Shown piece after piece: positions 46,368 through 60,330 of a stretch of 64,000 nt of DNA. This DNA is from Impatiens glandulifera (Eukaryota; Streptophyta; Magnoliopsida; Ericales; Balsaminaceae): NCBI RefSeq assembly GCF_907164915.1, contig NC_061863.1, forward strand, positions 24,285,710 through 24,349,709. Direction: 5' to 3'. A program made the translations under genes and the position numbers. Under the pieces are notes generated by a model that was not told where the DNA came from, searched no databases, and saw only the letters and a program-made list of their open reading frames with translations. Position 1 is the first letter of the stretch. The number at the start of each line of letters is the position of its first letter.

Positions 46368-46432
46368 TATTGAAACATATATATAGGCCCATCTCAAAAC
46401 ACCTTAAAATTTCTTGAAAAATGTATCAAGAT

Positions 46433-46695
46433 CAGGGTCGACCATGGGTAAGCCCAGTAAGCCCACGGATTAGGGTAGCCCATCCCATTTAATAAAAATA
46501 TTAGGTTATTTAGTTAAATGTATTAATTGTTTTAAGATAAAAGTGTATAGTATAATGGTTTAGGATGGAAACTATATATTATTATTTGGTAATAGGTTCA
46601 AATCTCAATAAAAAATAAATTTTTGAATAATTTTTCTAAATAAAATTAGGGCAGCCAAAAGGGCTGGGGCAGCCCAATTCTCAGGGCCGACACTA
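46433..46695. mobile_element. 263-bp hAT-type MITE (B copy 1), perfect 8-bp target duplication
   Basis: CAGGGTCGACC...GGCCGACACTA with ATCAAGAT on both sides (46425-46432 and 46696-46703). Confidence 0.85.
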
Positions 46696-46971
46696 ATCAA
46701 GATGAGATCTAAAATCCCTTCACAATAATAAAGATTCAAATCTCTTAACAACGATAAGAACTAGAAAAAAAAATTCTTGATCCAAAATGTATCAAGATGA
46801 GATCCAAAATCCATTCACAATAAAAAAGATTCAAATCGCCTAAGAACCTGACAAATAACCAATATATCTAAGTTATCTTCCATAAGCCTATATTATATAT
46901 TTTAACATGTTTAAATTTCATTGTGATATCGTACCTTTTGGTTAACTCCTTATTTAACTATATTAGTTTAA

Positions 46972-49670
46972 CTAGAAAAATTCAAGGTGTGAGGCACACA
47001 AATAAAAATATAAAATAAATAAATTTTAAATAATAATAATATGTGTTTAATGTTTAAAATTCTTAATAAATCATGAATAATATATTAAAATAAAAAATAG
47101 AACACTCTTATTTCACATTTTATTTATTTCGGTAAAACAACTCAACTTTTCACATATCTCATCACATATTTTTTCCAATGAACCTCTCATCTTGTGACCA
47201 TGCATTTTCATTTGGTCTATCAAATATGCTAAGGTGATATTAAGTTAAAATGTGTTCTCATATATTTTATGCAATGTTTAAGCTTAATATTCCATACATA
47301 GGGCCGTGCAAAAACACCAGAATACCGATATAATCGAATTAAACTGATAGATTATCGTTTTTATTTTGCTAGTTTATCGGTTAAACGGTTCTAGTAGTTC
47401 TGATTAATCGGTTTTTACTAGTTAAACGGTTCGATTTTGATTAAACTATTTTTCTACCAGTTTAACCGGTAAATCGATAATAATTTAATTATATATTTTA
47501 TAAATTATATTAGTTATTTTTTAAATATTAAATATATTATAATATTTAATAACCTATCCATAATAACACAATATGAATAAGATAGGCCAAAGTAAGAGTT
47601 TTGAAAAACATATAGAGTTTGTCACTTAATTTATTTAATTTAACTTAAGTGTTCATTTAATTTGTTTCATTATTTTAACATATATATATATATATGATAA
47701 ATAATTGGGGGAAGGAATTTGCGAGAGAAAATGATGTGTTACAATTTGATTCGTCGAAAAAATAATAAATTTTCTCTCTATTCTCTCTCCTCACACTTTA
47801 TCCCTTTTCCAGAAACAATGATGTAGTATGACAGGTTATTCCCTCTCCTTATCACTCATATATATATATATATATATATACAGAGACTTATTCAATTAAT
47901 GAAATTTATTTAATAAATTTATTACTTAATTAAAATAATCAAATTATCGGTTCTTAGTTAAATCCAGTTAATCTACTGAAACCGATAGAATCAAAACCGA
48001 TAAAATTGATACCAATACTAATCGGTTAACCGATTTGTTAAATAAAAGGAAAAACCGGGCTTAATCGAAACCGTTTAACGATTTGTTCCCAATCAAATTT
48101 TAAGAAAGAAGAAAAACCAACGAGATCAAAACCAGCATATTTAAACCAAAATGGATAACTCGTGAAGGTCCATCATTGTGAAATGTGTGTCCAAGAAGGT
48201 CATACGAGACGTAACTAACGATGTCCTGAGCAAATTCGTCAATAATTTAGGGAAGTGATGATTGCAATCATTTTTATGAAAGATTAATTGTTATATTGTT
48301 ATGGTTAAGGTATTTTAAATTTGTTAGTATTTATCAATTATTTATGAGAATACTAAAGTGATTATTTATTATATTATATAAATAATAATTTAAATGTATA
48401 TATATATTAAAATATAAAAAAATTAATTTATAAAAAATAATAATTAAATATATATATATCAAAATATAAATAATCAAATTTGTAAAAATAATAATTTAAA
48501 ATATATATAAAAACATAAATAATTTAATTTACACAAATAATAATTTAAATATATCACATTAATAAAAATAATAATTAAAAATATGTATATAATAATAAGT
48601 TTAAATGTAATAAATAAAAAATTTTAAAAAACTGAGTTTGAACCGTTAGTTTAAAAATGAATAAATAAAGTAGGTTAGTTTGAGAAGTTAAACTTGAAAA
48701 TTAGTTTATGTTCTATACGTGGTGGATGAACACATTTCTAAAATGTTGTTTAAGAGAGTTTAGTGCAAAAAAACAATCCTCAAACTCAACTTTTCCGATT
48801 ACGACATGAATCACATGATGGATTGTTGAGAAATTTTGGTATAACTATCAAACTATGTACAAGTTGATATGGGGTTTGGATTAGGATAGATTTAGTTGTA
48901 TTTGGTATTACATGTTTTTGAAGGATTGAGCAGGGAATGTTTTTGGATCGGTAAAAGAAAAATGTGACCTAAAGTTTTGGTTTGTTGTTGACATAGTAAT
49001 GCTCAACGTTCTTGATCTTGGCTTAGTTTTCGACCAAGAAATCAGGTTTCTCATCCGACTGTGAGAAGAGGTTAGACAACCGACTGAGAAATCAAATTGT
49101 CCGGCCAAATAAATTTGTCATCCGACCGAGAGGAGCTACAACCGACCGAGGAAGCAACGTCTCCCTTCTGTCCATGGATAATTTCCCAATTCCCAGGGCC
49201 TCCTTTTATTTACACACTTTGTGCCTAGGTCTTCTGTGCCCGCCTACCCGCGCCGTGCATCCGTTGACTGCCTTTTCCAGTCAGTGGGAGGCTCGGTCCG
49301 CCCGACAACCTTAAGGTCTTGTTTGTCTTTTAGATTTGTACAGTTTCTTTCTTTTCTACTTTTAATTGCTTTAATTAATTTAAAAAAAAATAAAAATATA
49401 TATAAAACACATAAAAATAACATTTCCAAAGAAAAACACAAAAAAAATACAATTTGACAAGGGCCCGTGTGGGATTTAATTTATATTTAAACTAACCTCT
49501 TATTTCTTTTTATAGGTACACTTTATGAGTATAGCTATATGAACCTAGTTACATGTTTATGTTCGAATTCATCTTTAAACACATATATTAAGATGTAATT
49601 AATAAATAAATAAAGTGTAAATTCACATTATTTTAAATGACCCAAAGTTTATAATAGAGACCATCCCTCG
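46972..49670. other. Copy B of 28822-31580: Helitron fragment, AACCGGTT repeat and AT-rich spacer
   Basis: Same contents and order as copy A: Helitron 3' fragment 46972-47300, AACCGGTT-type repeat 47290-48100, exon-like fragment 48150-48255 with a lost splice donor, then spacer. Only one 128-bp unit follows. Confidence 0.6.
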
Positions 49671-50349
49671 TTGAGCATGTGAGACATAACTCAAATTTTT
49701 TCTCACATGTAATCAAGCACACAGGACTAAGAACAAAATATCTAAATTGTGCTTGAATACGCAAAAATAAATTTTCTTTCCTAATTTCTCAAATGTTAAA
49801 TTAAGTGCCGAATTTAAAAAATCAAACTAGTCCAAAATAAACTCTTTATCCGAATTTTAATTGCGCCTACCATTTCAGTTCATCATCTAAGTAGAGAGTA
49901 AATGTGAATTATGGGGCGATGATTATCGAACTGATACACAATATTTCCAAGAGACGATATTTGAGTGTTATATATAACTACGAAAACTAATATATTACAA
50001 ACTTAGTCTTTCAGTATATTCTTTTTAAAACAACTTCACCTTGCATATTAATCCTCTTGTTTTCAACATAATTGGAGTTTTATTAATGGTTAGTTAGATA
50101 TCACATGAATAGGTCTTATTTATTATGAATTCTATTAATGGTTAGTTAGATGTCACATCAAGAGGTCTTATTTTTTTATCCCATTGTTTATATAATTATG
50201 ATTATTTTTTCCATTGTTTCTATTAATGTTATAATTTTTTATTCTAAATGACATAGTTCTCATATTATATATATATATATATATGAAATTTATCTTAGTA
50301 ATTACCCTTGTTTAAAAAATTACAATATCGAAACCTTATTCCTTGTTAG

Positions 50350-50890
50350 ATTGATTTTTAATCAAATCATAATTAAAAATTATTTCATTCATTTTTTTAA
50401 TCAATCACATCATTCAATTTATTAACAAAATACTAAAATACCCTTTTTAAAAATATAGTTTATTATTATATATTAATAATTTTTAAATCTTTTTATAAAA
50501 AAAAAATAAATAATGATAGGAGAACGATGTTGGGGCTGCAATTCCCCAACGATCCCTACCTGGAAGCAACATGGAAATAATAAGCCAGGGTGTGAAAAAA
50601 TAAATTTATCATATAAAATGTTAGAGAGAGAAAAATATAAATGTAAAAAGTTATAAAGAAAAAGCCACATTCATAAACATTTTCCCATACATGAATTTCT
50701 CTTTGGAACTTTTTACATGATAAATTTTATTTTATTTTTCCACTCACTTATTTTTTCGATGTGACTTTTACATGGGATATCATTGTGGAGTAGTTTCCCC
50801 AACATCGCTCTCTCTATCATTATACCTACTCAAAATCATCGATAACTAACATTTTCTAAAACATTTAATGATTATTTAAAAAACATATTT
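50350..50890. mobile_element. Inverted-repeat element, B copy 2
   Basis: GAACGATGTTGGGGCTGCAA, CCCTACCTGGAAGCAAC on the left, mirrored on the right by GTGGAGTAGTTTCCCCAACA. Confidence 0.65.
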
Positions 50891-51057
50891 GAACAAGCTC
50901 TTAAAAGTTAAAAGTAACGCACACAAGATTGGTCATATCATCCCGAAATAATTTAGATTCGCCAATATATTTATATATTCACATTTTCACATTGAAACAT
51001 AGATAATGGCCCATCTCGAAACACCTTACAATTTCTTGATCCAAAATGTATCAAGAT

Positions 51058-51343
51058 CATGGTCGGCCTTAGGGTAAGCCTAACAAGCCCACGGATTGGG
51101 GTAGCCCATCTCATTTAATATTAATATTAGGTTATTTAGTTAATGTATTAATTATTTTAACATAAAAATGTATAGCATAATGGTTTAGAATAAAAAAATA
51201 TTTTTTATTTGGCTATAGGTTCAAATTTCACCAAAAGAATAAATTTTTGAACAATTTTTTTATAAACAAAATTAGGGCAGTCAAATTCTTTTCACGTTTT
51301 ATACTCTAGGGCTGGGGCAGACCAATCTTCAGGGTCGACACTA
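51058..51343. mobile_element. hAT-type MITE (B copy 2)
   Basis: CATGGTCGGCC...GTCGACACTA flanked by perfect ATCAAGAT (51050-51057, 51344-51351). It sits at the same target site in both arms of the old duplication, so it was there before that duplication. Confidence 0.8.
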
Positions 51344-52223
51344 ATCAAGATGAGATCCAAAATCCCTTCACAATAAGTAAGATTCAAATCGCCTAACAAC
51401 GATAAGAACCAGACAAAAAAAATTCTTGATCCAAATTGTATCAAGATGAGATCCAAAATCCCTTCACAATAAGAAATATTCAAATTTCCTAAAAAAGATA
51501 AGAACCAGACAAATAACCAATATATCTTATCTAAGTTATCTTCCATATGCCTATATTACATATTTTAATATGCTTAAACTTCATTGTGATATTGCAACTT
51601 TTGGTTAACTTCTTATTTAATTAACCATATTAGACTTATCTTTAGTGTCAAACTAGTTTCTACTTTTGATAGTAGAAATACGTAATTCATTTTTTTATAT
51701 TTATTTGAGTAAAAATTTTCTAATTTTCACATATTTAGTTTTATTTCTTAAATTTCTTTAATGACTATTGAAATTTCATTGTTCACATTTCTCTATACCC
51801 AACTTTTCTATTTTATTATTTATTTAACTGACAAGGTCAATAAATTAATTAATCGATTATTTATCTTTATGTGTATATTGTAAAAAAAATTTAAGGGACT
51901 ATATGGTTGATTCAAATAGTTTATTAAAAGTGAAACATAAAATATTTTCACTTCTATATTATCAAACTTTCATGTTTATCAAGAAAACAATATGCATCTA
52001 TATAACACTAGATGACTTTGTTAGTTATGCATCTATATCAACAATTTTCCAGATTTGATTATCTTCTAAGGCTTTTAATTATTATTACATGACATTTTTC
52101 CAACCAATATTCATACAAGTTTGTTGGTAAGAACGAGGTTCTTTTATTTTTGTAATGTTCATTAAGAATGACTCCTTATTTGAATCATTTAAATTATCTT
52201 GGAAATGAAAAGTTTTAGGTACA

Positions 52224-52307
52224 TGCAGTGGCGTACCTAGCGGGGCCTTGGGGGCGGAGCTACGTAGCGAGTTGGATTGTGCTGTAACCCATGGTAAAAG
52301 TTTTAAG

Positions 52308-52398
<91 letters not shown>

Positions 52399-52814
52399 AA
52401 TAAGAAATAAGGCTTTGTCCGACTGATTTTGGAGCTTTTGGAGCTGAAATGTATAACGGGTTGAGGTGATAAAATTATGCTTCTCATATTTCCTTCATAT
52501 AATAACCTCACACTTCTTTTTATAATTTTTTATTTTATACCAACACTATTTTCTAATATATAAATATTTATAATAAACTAACACATTTTTTTATAAAAAT
52601 TAATAAAAAAAACTAATTCATAATTATAGTATTCTAATTTCAAATATAATTTTATTAAAATAATTATTATTAATATTTTATTTTATACCAACAATATTTT
52701 CTAAGATACAATATAGTATATAAATAAGATATATTTATATAAGTTAGAATATAAAGAATTATATATAAAAGAATGTAAATCATATAATATTATTATTTAT
52801 TTTAAAACTACATT

Positions 52815-52868
<54 letters not shown>

Positions 52869-53844
52869 AATTTCAATATAATTAATAATACAAATTACTT
52901 ATAAAATAAAGATTAAAATAAAAATTTATATAAATATAAGGGTAAAATAAAAATTTATATAAATATAAGGGTAAAATATTATTTTATATTTTTTAATTTT
53001 AAATTAGTTTTAAACTATTTTAATAAATAAATGTATTTGTTAGATTTTATTTAGGGGCCTAGGGTTGTGACACATATTTATTTTTAGTTATTTATTTTTA
53101 TGTAGAATATAGAATAATAGAGATGTTCTATAAACAAATTTGTACTTCTACATCACATGACCATCTTGAGTCTTCTCAATCAATTAATGAGCCTACTAAT
53201 GAGTCTAATGTTACTGATCAAATATACATGGTTAGAATATAGCATATCAAAAGATGCATCATTTTGTTTTTGGTGTTATCTTTTCAAGTTTTTAAATAGA
53301 GAAAACCTAGATGATACCTTTATAGGAGATGTGTACAAAATTTGGAAAAGGGCATTAGAAAGATTCAATCGTCATATGGAAACTTCAAATAGTTGTCATA
53401 ATGAAGCTAGAATTCAATTTGAATCATTTCAAGATCAAAGACATATCGTGAGAAATGTTTTACGTACACATGGTCGTGATATATAAACAAATTATCGCAC
53501 CCGTTTAACGACAATGTTTGATGTAACACGCTTTCTATTGAGACAAGGATTACCTTTTCGAGAACATGATGAGTCAAGTAGTTCATCAAATAAAGGTAAT
53601 TTTCTTGAATTGATTGATTGATATAGTCAACGTAATAAAGAGATTTTGTCTTCTTTTGTACCGACTCATGGACAAGAATAATTTAGTAATTGTGCTTGTT
53701 AGTATTTTGTAATTGTGCTTGTTAGTATTTTTATGTAATTACCGAGTAAAATTTTAATTAAAAAATGCATTTATTTGATCGCCAAAAATATGCTACGTTA
53801 CTATGTATTTGGCCCTCACAAGAAAACATTTCTGGGTCCGCCAC
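52224..53844 (+). mobile_element. hAT DNA transposon remnant (B)
   Basis: Flanked by TAGGTACA (52216-52223, 53845-53852). Left end TGCAGTGGCGTACC, right end GGGTCCGCCAC. Its transposase fragment (53157-53690) keeps KDASFCFWCYLFK, NSCHNEARIQFESFQ and LLRQGLPF with fewer stops than copy A, but has a stop at 53484. AT tracts at 52311-52396 and 52818-52863. Confidence 0.85.
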
Positions 53845-53852
53845 TAGGTACA

Positions 53853-54470
53853 TAATAACTTTTATTAATGTTCAAAATATAGTTCTTTGTCCATATTAGT
53901 TTTTCTTTGTTGTTTATCTTGTAAAAATAATTCTTTTAAAACTTTAATTTTTGGACTGTTTTGATTAGACAACATTCTTCAAAAGTATCACAAAATTATT
54001 TTTAACTTCAAAGGAAATATTATGTTGAATATCTTTCATTTGATATATTTTTTTCATCAAAGGGAAAGTTTCACAAAACTTTAGATCAATAAATGTATTT
54101 TTTTAATGTCATACAATTTATATATTTCTTTTGACCAATTTGATTTTAGTCCTATAATATCAAATTTAGTTTTGTTTGGTTTGTTATTTGAGCTATAACA
54201 AAGACATCCAATTATTTTATGTCTTCTAAAACTGTTTTTTTATCTTTAAAATTTCAAATGGACATTTCTAACATATATTTGAGATGACAATCTAATAAGA
54301 TGTGTTGTCATAAGAATGAAAAATGTCTAAAATTTTATTGGTAATAAAGATTGAAACATTAAAGACCTTGCAACATGTAGCAAGTGTCTATGTTTTCTTT
54401 CTACAACCCCATTTTGTTGTGTTGTATATATACAAGTCGTTTGATATAAAATTCTTTTTAATTTGAATAA
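53853..54470 (-). pseudogene. Copia integrase remnant (B)
   Basis: Counterpart of 35960-36620; the QQNGVVERKHRHL block is preserved near 54400. The RT N-terminal piece is at 52095-52215 on the far side of the hAT. Confidence 0.7.
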
Positions 54471-54759
54471 ATATTTACACTTAATTAACAAATTATGCAA
54501 AGAGAAGAGCCAAAATCAGAAGCTTCACCGTTGTTCTCTGATGCCTTTTTATATTTGAGGTATGGCAACGGTCAAATCCTTTTCATTGATACGTGGCAAC
54601 GTTATGTTTGTCGTATGCCTAACGTACGAGATTTTAGTGCTCAAGGGAATGAAATATTCGTTTATCATTTTGCATGTCAGAGTAGAGAGCTGGTTGTATA
54701 TTTTGTCGTATTGTAGTTTATTAGTGCTCAGCAACTTGACTTAGCTAATACGAATATAG

Positions 54760-55168
54760 CTGATGTGGAACTCAGCTGATAGAGAGATCTGATGATGATC
54801 AGATCAACTAATGAGCTACTCTGCTGATAATGAACTCAGATGTTGATCAGCTCTACTGATGAGCTACTCTACTGATAACAACCTTAGTTATTGATCAACT
54901 CTGCTGATGAACTACTCTACTAATAATGAACTCAGTTGTTGATCAACTTTGCTAATGAGCTACTCTCCTGATAGCGAACTCAGATGTTGATCAACTCTGC
55001 TGATGAGCTACTGCGTTGATAGAAAACTCAACTGTTGATCAGCTTTGCTGATAAGATACTCTACTAACAGCGAACTCAATTGTTGATTAACTCTTCTGCT
55101 AGTGAACTCTTCTATTTGAGCAACTCTACTGCCAGCGAACTCTTTTGATGGAGCAGCTCAGCTGATAG
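54760..55168 (+). repeat. 48-bp minisatellite (B), interrupted by the LTR retrotransposon
   Basis: Same units as 36900-37310. The array is split at GATAG (55164-55168); the 33-bp array resumes at 61188. Confidence 0.85.
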
Positions 55169-56015
55169 TGTTGGAATTTTTAAACTAATTCTATAAATTC
55201 CATTAATGAATGGAAATTAGAATGTGGGTAATATAATAAAATCAAATTCACATGAAATTCAAACGTGAATTAAAGGGTGAAATTTGATCCAAATGTATAA
55301 TTTAAATCAATTAATTTAAATTAATTGATCTAAAATGCCTTGATGACCAATTAACAAAATGTTGTTAATTTGTAGTGTAAATTACATGAGTTTGTTATTA
55401 TTATTATTATTTGTTATGATAATTAATATTATTATTAACAAATTGGAAAACCATGTAACGTTAGTATTGAATTGTAAATGCCTTAATTGTTTTGGAAAAC
55501 AATTACTCTATAATGAAGAGAAAAACGTTAAGGTAATGAAGAGGCAAACAATGTCAACCGTTGGATCAAATGATAATTTTATTTAATGGTTTAACTTTTC
55601 AACAATATATACCCATTCATTATTCATTTTACAAAACACTTCATCCTTAATTTTTCTCACTCTAGAATTCCAAAAGCCCTCTTCTTATTTTGTGAGTGTT
55701 CTTCGAGTTCTTCGCTCGATATTTTCCGTTGAAACCCGGTGATAGTTCAGGTACACTGATCAAGCTCGACGAGTAGTGATTTCAGTGCAGAATCACTATT
55801 GGATTCGCTGTACCCTAGGAGACAGCCATCTACGATAAGCTCCAGCACAAACGAGAGATGGTGAAACTGTTTTAAGGGAAATGTGCCAAGCACATGCCTC
55901 GAATCAACATCTTAATCGGTGATTTCGTTCTTTGTATATCTTATTTTATTTGTATTTATTTGTAACATCGTATGTATATATATTTTTATGTTATTTCAAG
56001 ACAATATATCTAACA
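55169..56015 (+). repeat. 5' LTR
   Basis: 847 bp. It contains a TATA-like CAATATATAC near 55602 and a leader rich in TCTCACTCTAGAATTCC, probably the U3/R boundary. Related to the solo LTR at 443-980. Confidence 0.95.
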
Positions 56016-56761
56016 ATCTTAAAACAGTCTCTTTGTGCTAAGCTATTTAAGAGCTTGCGCCATCGAACAAATTTTTTTTTTGTCTTTGATGTTTCAGAAA
56101 TACGAGTCGCGGTGTTGCGAAAGAGATGATGTTCATTTCGAAAAAATGAAAAAGATTCATCTTAAGGAATCAACAAATAAAGATAAGTCTTTATTGCATA
56201 TAAATATGTTTAATTATTAACACATATGTTCTTATGCTGTTAAAGCTTAGTTTTATAAGCTAATATATTTTGATATGAAAATTTTCTCAAGAAACATTAA
56301 TTTGTATATTCATTATACAAATGTTATATAGAAAATAATTTAGAACACAATAATTTAATTTGTTCTAGTCTTATTTAAAGATTTGTTTGGTCATTAAAAT
56401 TATTAATAATAATGAATAAAAATAAGAAAGTAACTAATATGTTAGCTTTCAATTTTTATAAAATTTATGGTGTTAAAATTAATTATAATTGAAACATATT
56501 GTTTCAGTTTTAAAATAATTAATTATAATATATATACATTCTTAAATTAATTAAGCGTGATGATTAATAAGAATGTGATATGTTGATTATTAACGAAATA
56601 TAGTCTATTTATATATGTACATATAAATTGTCTTATATATTTACCGTTTGATTATGATACTAAGTTATCAATTTTGTTTGACAGAGTTTAAGTCAAAAAT
56701 AAGAGAAAAATAAGTTTCTCTAAAGAGAAGACAAAATGTCGTAAACAGTAATACAACAATA

Positions 56762-56850
56762 AAAGGGCGCATTGGCACAGTGGTTCAAAGTTCAGACGCA
56801 AGGGTGTGAGGAGGCGAAAGGTTCCTAGTTCGAATCCCATTTAGCCGATG
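56762..56850 (+). mobile_element. tRNA-derived SINE head inside the LTR retrotransposon
   Basis: An A-box TTGGCACAGTGG (56772-56783) and B-box AGTTCGAATCCC (56828-56839), spaced as in RNA polymerase III promoters, within GGGCGCATTGGCACAGTGGT and GGAGGCGAAAGGTTCC. It cannot fold as a proper tRNA, so it is a SINE head rather than a tRNA gene. The tail is uncertain: the body runs into the 105-bp repeats that follow. Confidence 0.7.
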
Positions 56851-56869
56851 ATTTCTTTGATTGAACCAA

Positions 56870-57330
56870 TCAAATTTCTTGTATAAAAATTTGATGTGTT
56901 ATAAAATGACACTAGTCATTTATGATGGAACCATTCAAATTTCTTTTATAGAAATTATTAGATGAATGGAGCCAATGATTTCTTTCATAAGAAATCTGAT
57001 GTGTTATAAAATGACACTAGTCATTTATGATGGAACCATTCAAATTTCTTTTATAGAAATTATTAGAAGAATGAAGCCAATGATTTCTTTCATAAGAAAT
57101 CTGATGTGTTATAAAATGACACTAGTCATTTATGTTGAAACCATTCTAATTTCTAGTGTAGAAATTATGAGATGAATGGATAGTCAATAATTTCTTGATA
57201 GAAATCAGACTAGTTAAAATAACTTTAGTCATTGATGTTGAAAACATTCGAATTTCTTGTGTAGAAATTATGAGATGAATGGGTAGTCAATAATTTTTTG
57301 GTAGAAATCAGACTTTTAAAATGACTTTAT
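56870..57330 (+). repeat. 105-bp tandem repeat
   Basis: GATGTGTTATAAAATGACAC occurs at 56893, 56998 and 57103, exactly 105 bp apart, with diverged copies continuing to about 57330 (CAGACTAGTTAAAATAACTT). Related words such as ATTTCTTTTATAGAAATTA recur at 58420-58620, so the array once spread further. Confidence 0.9.
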
Positions 57331-59590
57331 ATCATTGATGTTGGAGATGAATGAGGTCGATAATGATTTCTTATAAAAAAAATATGATTTGTTTAAATGA
57401 CATTAATTATGAATGTTGAAATCATTATAATTTCTTATGTAGAAATTATGAAATAAATTGAGTATAGAAATTTTAATTTCTTAAGATTAAATAAGTTGTT
57501 TGTGTTAGAACTTATTCTAATCATGCATTGAAAAAGACAATTATGTAATTCGAAATATTTTCGCAAGAGTTATCTCGGTGAGAATGATCCACCTAGATTT
57601 GTTTTGAGCATTGTCGCTTCACGTGGATTATCGTTCATAACACGATAATGTAATTACTTCGATTAAGACATGAGGTACGTTTGTAGTTATGTTTTATTTG
57701 ATTATATTGTTAAGTGATTATTTATATATATCATGCATATTAGCTAATAATATGATGATTCATGTTCATTCATAATAAGTATGATTATTTAAAAATTTAT
57801 ATATATATATATATAAATAAAGATTTATTTTTAATCTATTTTATTTTAATAGATAATTTTGAATTTTGTCACAAAACTATGTATTTTTTGATTGACAAAT
57901 ATTTGTTATAGAATGTTAAAGGTCATCTAATTAATTAAGAAACAAATAATTGATGACATGAATACTTATAATTAGTTAGTTTTATATTTGATTAAAGTTA
58001 AACGGTCAACATTCTAATTAATTTATGTATTTTATAAATGTATTTTTATATATATGAAAGTTTATATATATTTGATTAAATAATATATGACATATTATTT
58101 ATTTGATTATGTTTCTAAGTTATTGACTATATATATATTTGTTTTTGTCGTGGTGACTAAAATTAAAGAAGCAATAATATATAATATCATATATATGGAT
58201 ATATTAAATTTGGTATAATATAATATATTTGATATACATTGTTTAATTGTATCATAAAGACTTACTTAATTTGATAATTTTGAAATCAAATAATTACAAG
58301 GAAAGTCTTGTTTGATTTGAAAATAATGTGGCAAACGTGCCGATATTGCGGGATGCAAACGTGCAACCGAAAATAAATGTTTAGGCCGCTTCGGCCAAAG
58401 ATGCTTGAAACATTATGATTTCTTTTGTAGAAATCATGTGATATGATGAATATTTATTTGATTAAATATTCTAATTTCTTTTATAGAAATTAAGTGTTGA
58501 AATAAATATTTTATTTGATTAAATATTTTAATTTCTCATGTAGAGATTATGTGAAGAATGATTTATATATGAATAAACATTCTAATCTCTTGTATAGAAA
58601 TTATATTTTATTCAATTAAATATTTATGATATAGTTATCTTATTCATTGTATGATAAGTATAATAAAAGAAATTTGTAAAAGAATTGTGTGACAATTTCT
58701 TGATTTGAAAATCATTGATTTAAATCATATAAGTGTGCGATTTAAAAAATGGTACCAACACGAATGTGGGGGCAAATATTTTTATTGATTATAACAAAAA
58801 AATAATTGTGTATATTATGATAAATATAAAGATAATTTATTGTTAGAGAAATATGTTCTCTATAAAAGATAAAGTTGCGCAACTTTATAAAAAGAAATAA
58901 AATAACAAGAAAATGTCTTATTTATATTTGCTAAGTTGGTGTTCAAATCGATATTTTAGATTTGAGGATTTTGAAATCAAGAAATATGTCATAGTTTGAC
59001 ATTATTTTCATAAAACTTTGAAGAACCAATGTCTTCAAAAGGATTTTATGAAATAAATGAAAAAAAAGGTTTATAAAGTCTTGATATGACTTATAACAAA
59101 TTTTATAATAATGATATGAAAATTTGATCATACTTTTATTAAAAAGTGGATGTGACAATTATATATATCATGAAGATAATGAAAATTATTTCATTACGTG
59201 TCTTTTGTATAATATTTTTATCGTTGAAAATTACGATCAAAATGATTAAATCCATAAAGGATATTAATTGCACTAAAATGATATATTGATATTATTAAAT
59301 GAAAGACTTTACGTCTTAAAGTGAATATGTTTACACTTAGAAGTGCAATCTACATATGGAAATCTTCTAAGAAACTTATGATGGATAGATTAAACGTTAT
59401 AATCTATATTTTTGACTTATGTCGAAAAATAAAATATTTTTATGTAAAATATATAATCGTTTACACGAAGGCAGAATAGTTCAAAGACATTTTGTCTACT
59501 AGTTAGCCAAGTAAACAATATTTTCATAAAAAAATTAAATGATAAGCATGTACGGATGACTATGCTTCTTATTAGAAGATGTTCCAAGGT
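57331..59590. other. AT-rich LTR-element interior without genes
   Basis: No frame or motif. A palindrome GGCCGCTTCGGCC lies near 58383 in an isolated G+C-rich patch, next to a doubled GCAAACGTGC motif (58331, 58357). Confidence 0.6.
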
Positions 59591-59599
59591 TAACTAAGA

Positions 59600-59900
59600 A
59601 TGTACCAACATAAATTTCTAATTATTGTGATAGTAATTAGAAATTGGACAAGCTTAGAGTCAGTGACAAGTCTAGACATACATGTCTAAGACATAATGTC
59701 ATTAGACTATACTCTCCAATTAACTTATCAAATTTGACTATGTAAGTCAAAGATAACATTGTGGATCCACTAATCATATTATTGAATAGAGAGATAGTTT
59801 GAAGTCTTTTGAGACATTAGCCTACTATAAGTTGGTATGAAGGAAAACCCAACCTATGCAGACTGGAGATCCCAAGAACTAGGTTCAATGGGACAACCTA
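59600..59900 (+). pseudogene. Degenerate Copia RNase H and post-RNase H tail
   Basis: The frame reads ISNYCDS, then DKSRHTCLRHNVIR, then VKDNIVDPL and further on EGKPNLCRLEIPRT, the order expected at the end of Copia pol (CDS; H-IRLRHN-IR; VKSKDNLADPLTKGL). Stops and substitutions are frequent. This is the only pol sequence left and shows the element descends from an autonomous Copia. Confidence 0.75.
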
Positions 59901-60330
59901 ATTGTACTGACTTGGAAAGTTATTGTTAATGATTAATCCTATAATGAAACAATATATATTTTGACGAGGATAAGCATATCGTTTTTAATAATTCTTTGTG
60001 AACAAAGAGATCACCTATGTGAGGGAGAAGTGGGGCCGCTTTGAAGGAATTGCACGGCTCAATTCTAGACCCTCTCACAGAACCAGGCGCGTGTTCCATG
60101 GCCAAAACGGACACAACCATGAGAGTTTGACATGTATCAGGGAGAATTCTATGTGAAAGTGTGTAATCGTTTACACAAAAGGCAGAATAGTTCAAGGACA
60201 TCGAGTCTACTAATCAGCTAGTAAAGTTATATGCTTTCACAAGGGAAGGTTCAAAGGGTTACACCTACCTATCCTGTGTAGAATTCAACTGTTGAACCTT
60301 TCACCGGGTTAATCTTTCAATTTCCATTAA

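Larger units (their letters stand above)
50085..51640 (+). repeat. Second copy of the old local duplication (B)
   Basis: Counterpart of 32105-33625. It contains the foldback element (50350-50890), the hAT MITE and the 94-bp repeat. It preserves the uninterrupted sequence ATATCGAAACCTTATTCCTT at the point where the LINEs inserted in the first copy, giving the empty-site reference. Confidence 0.8.

Noticed and set aside
56762..56850. A functional tRNA gene
   Set aside because: A and B boxes are present but the arms do not pair into a cloverleaf and there is no acceptor-stem complementarity, so it is a SINE head.
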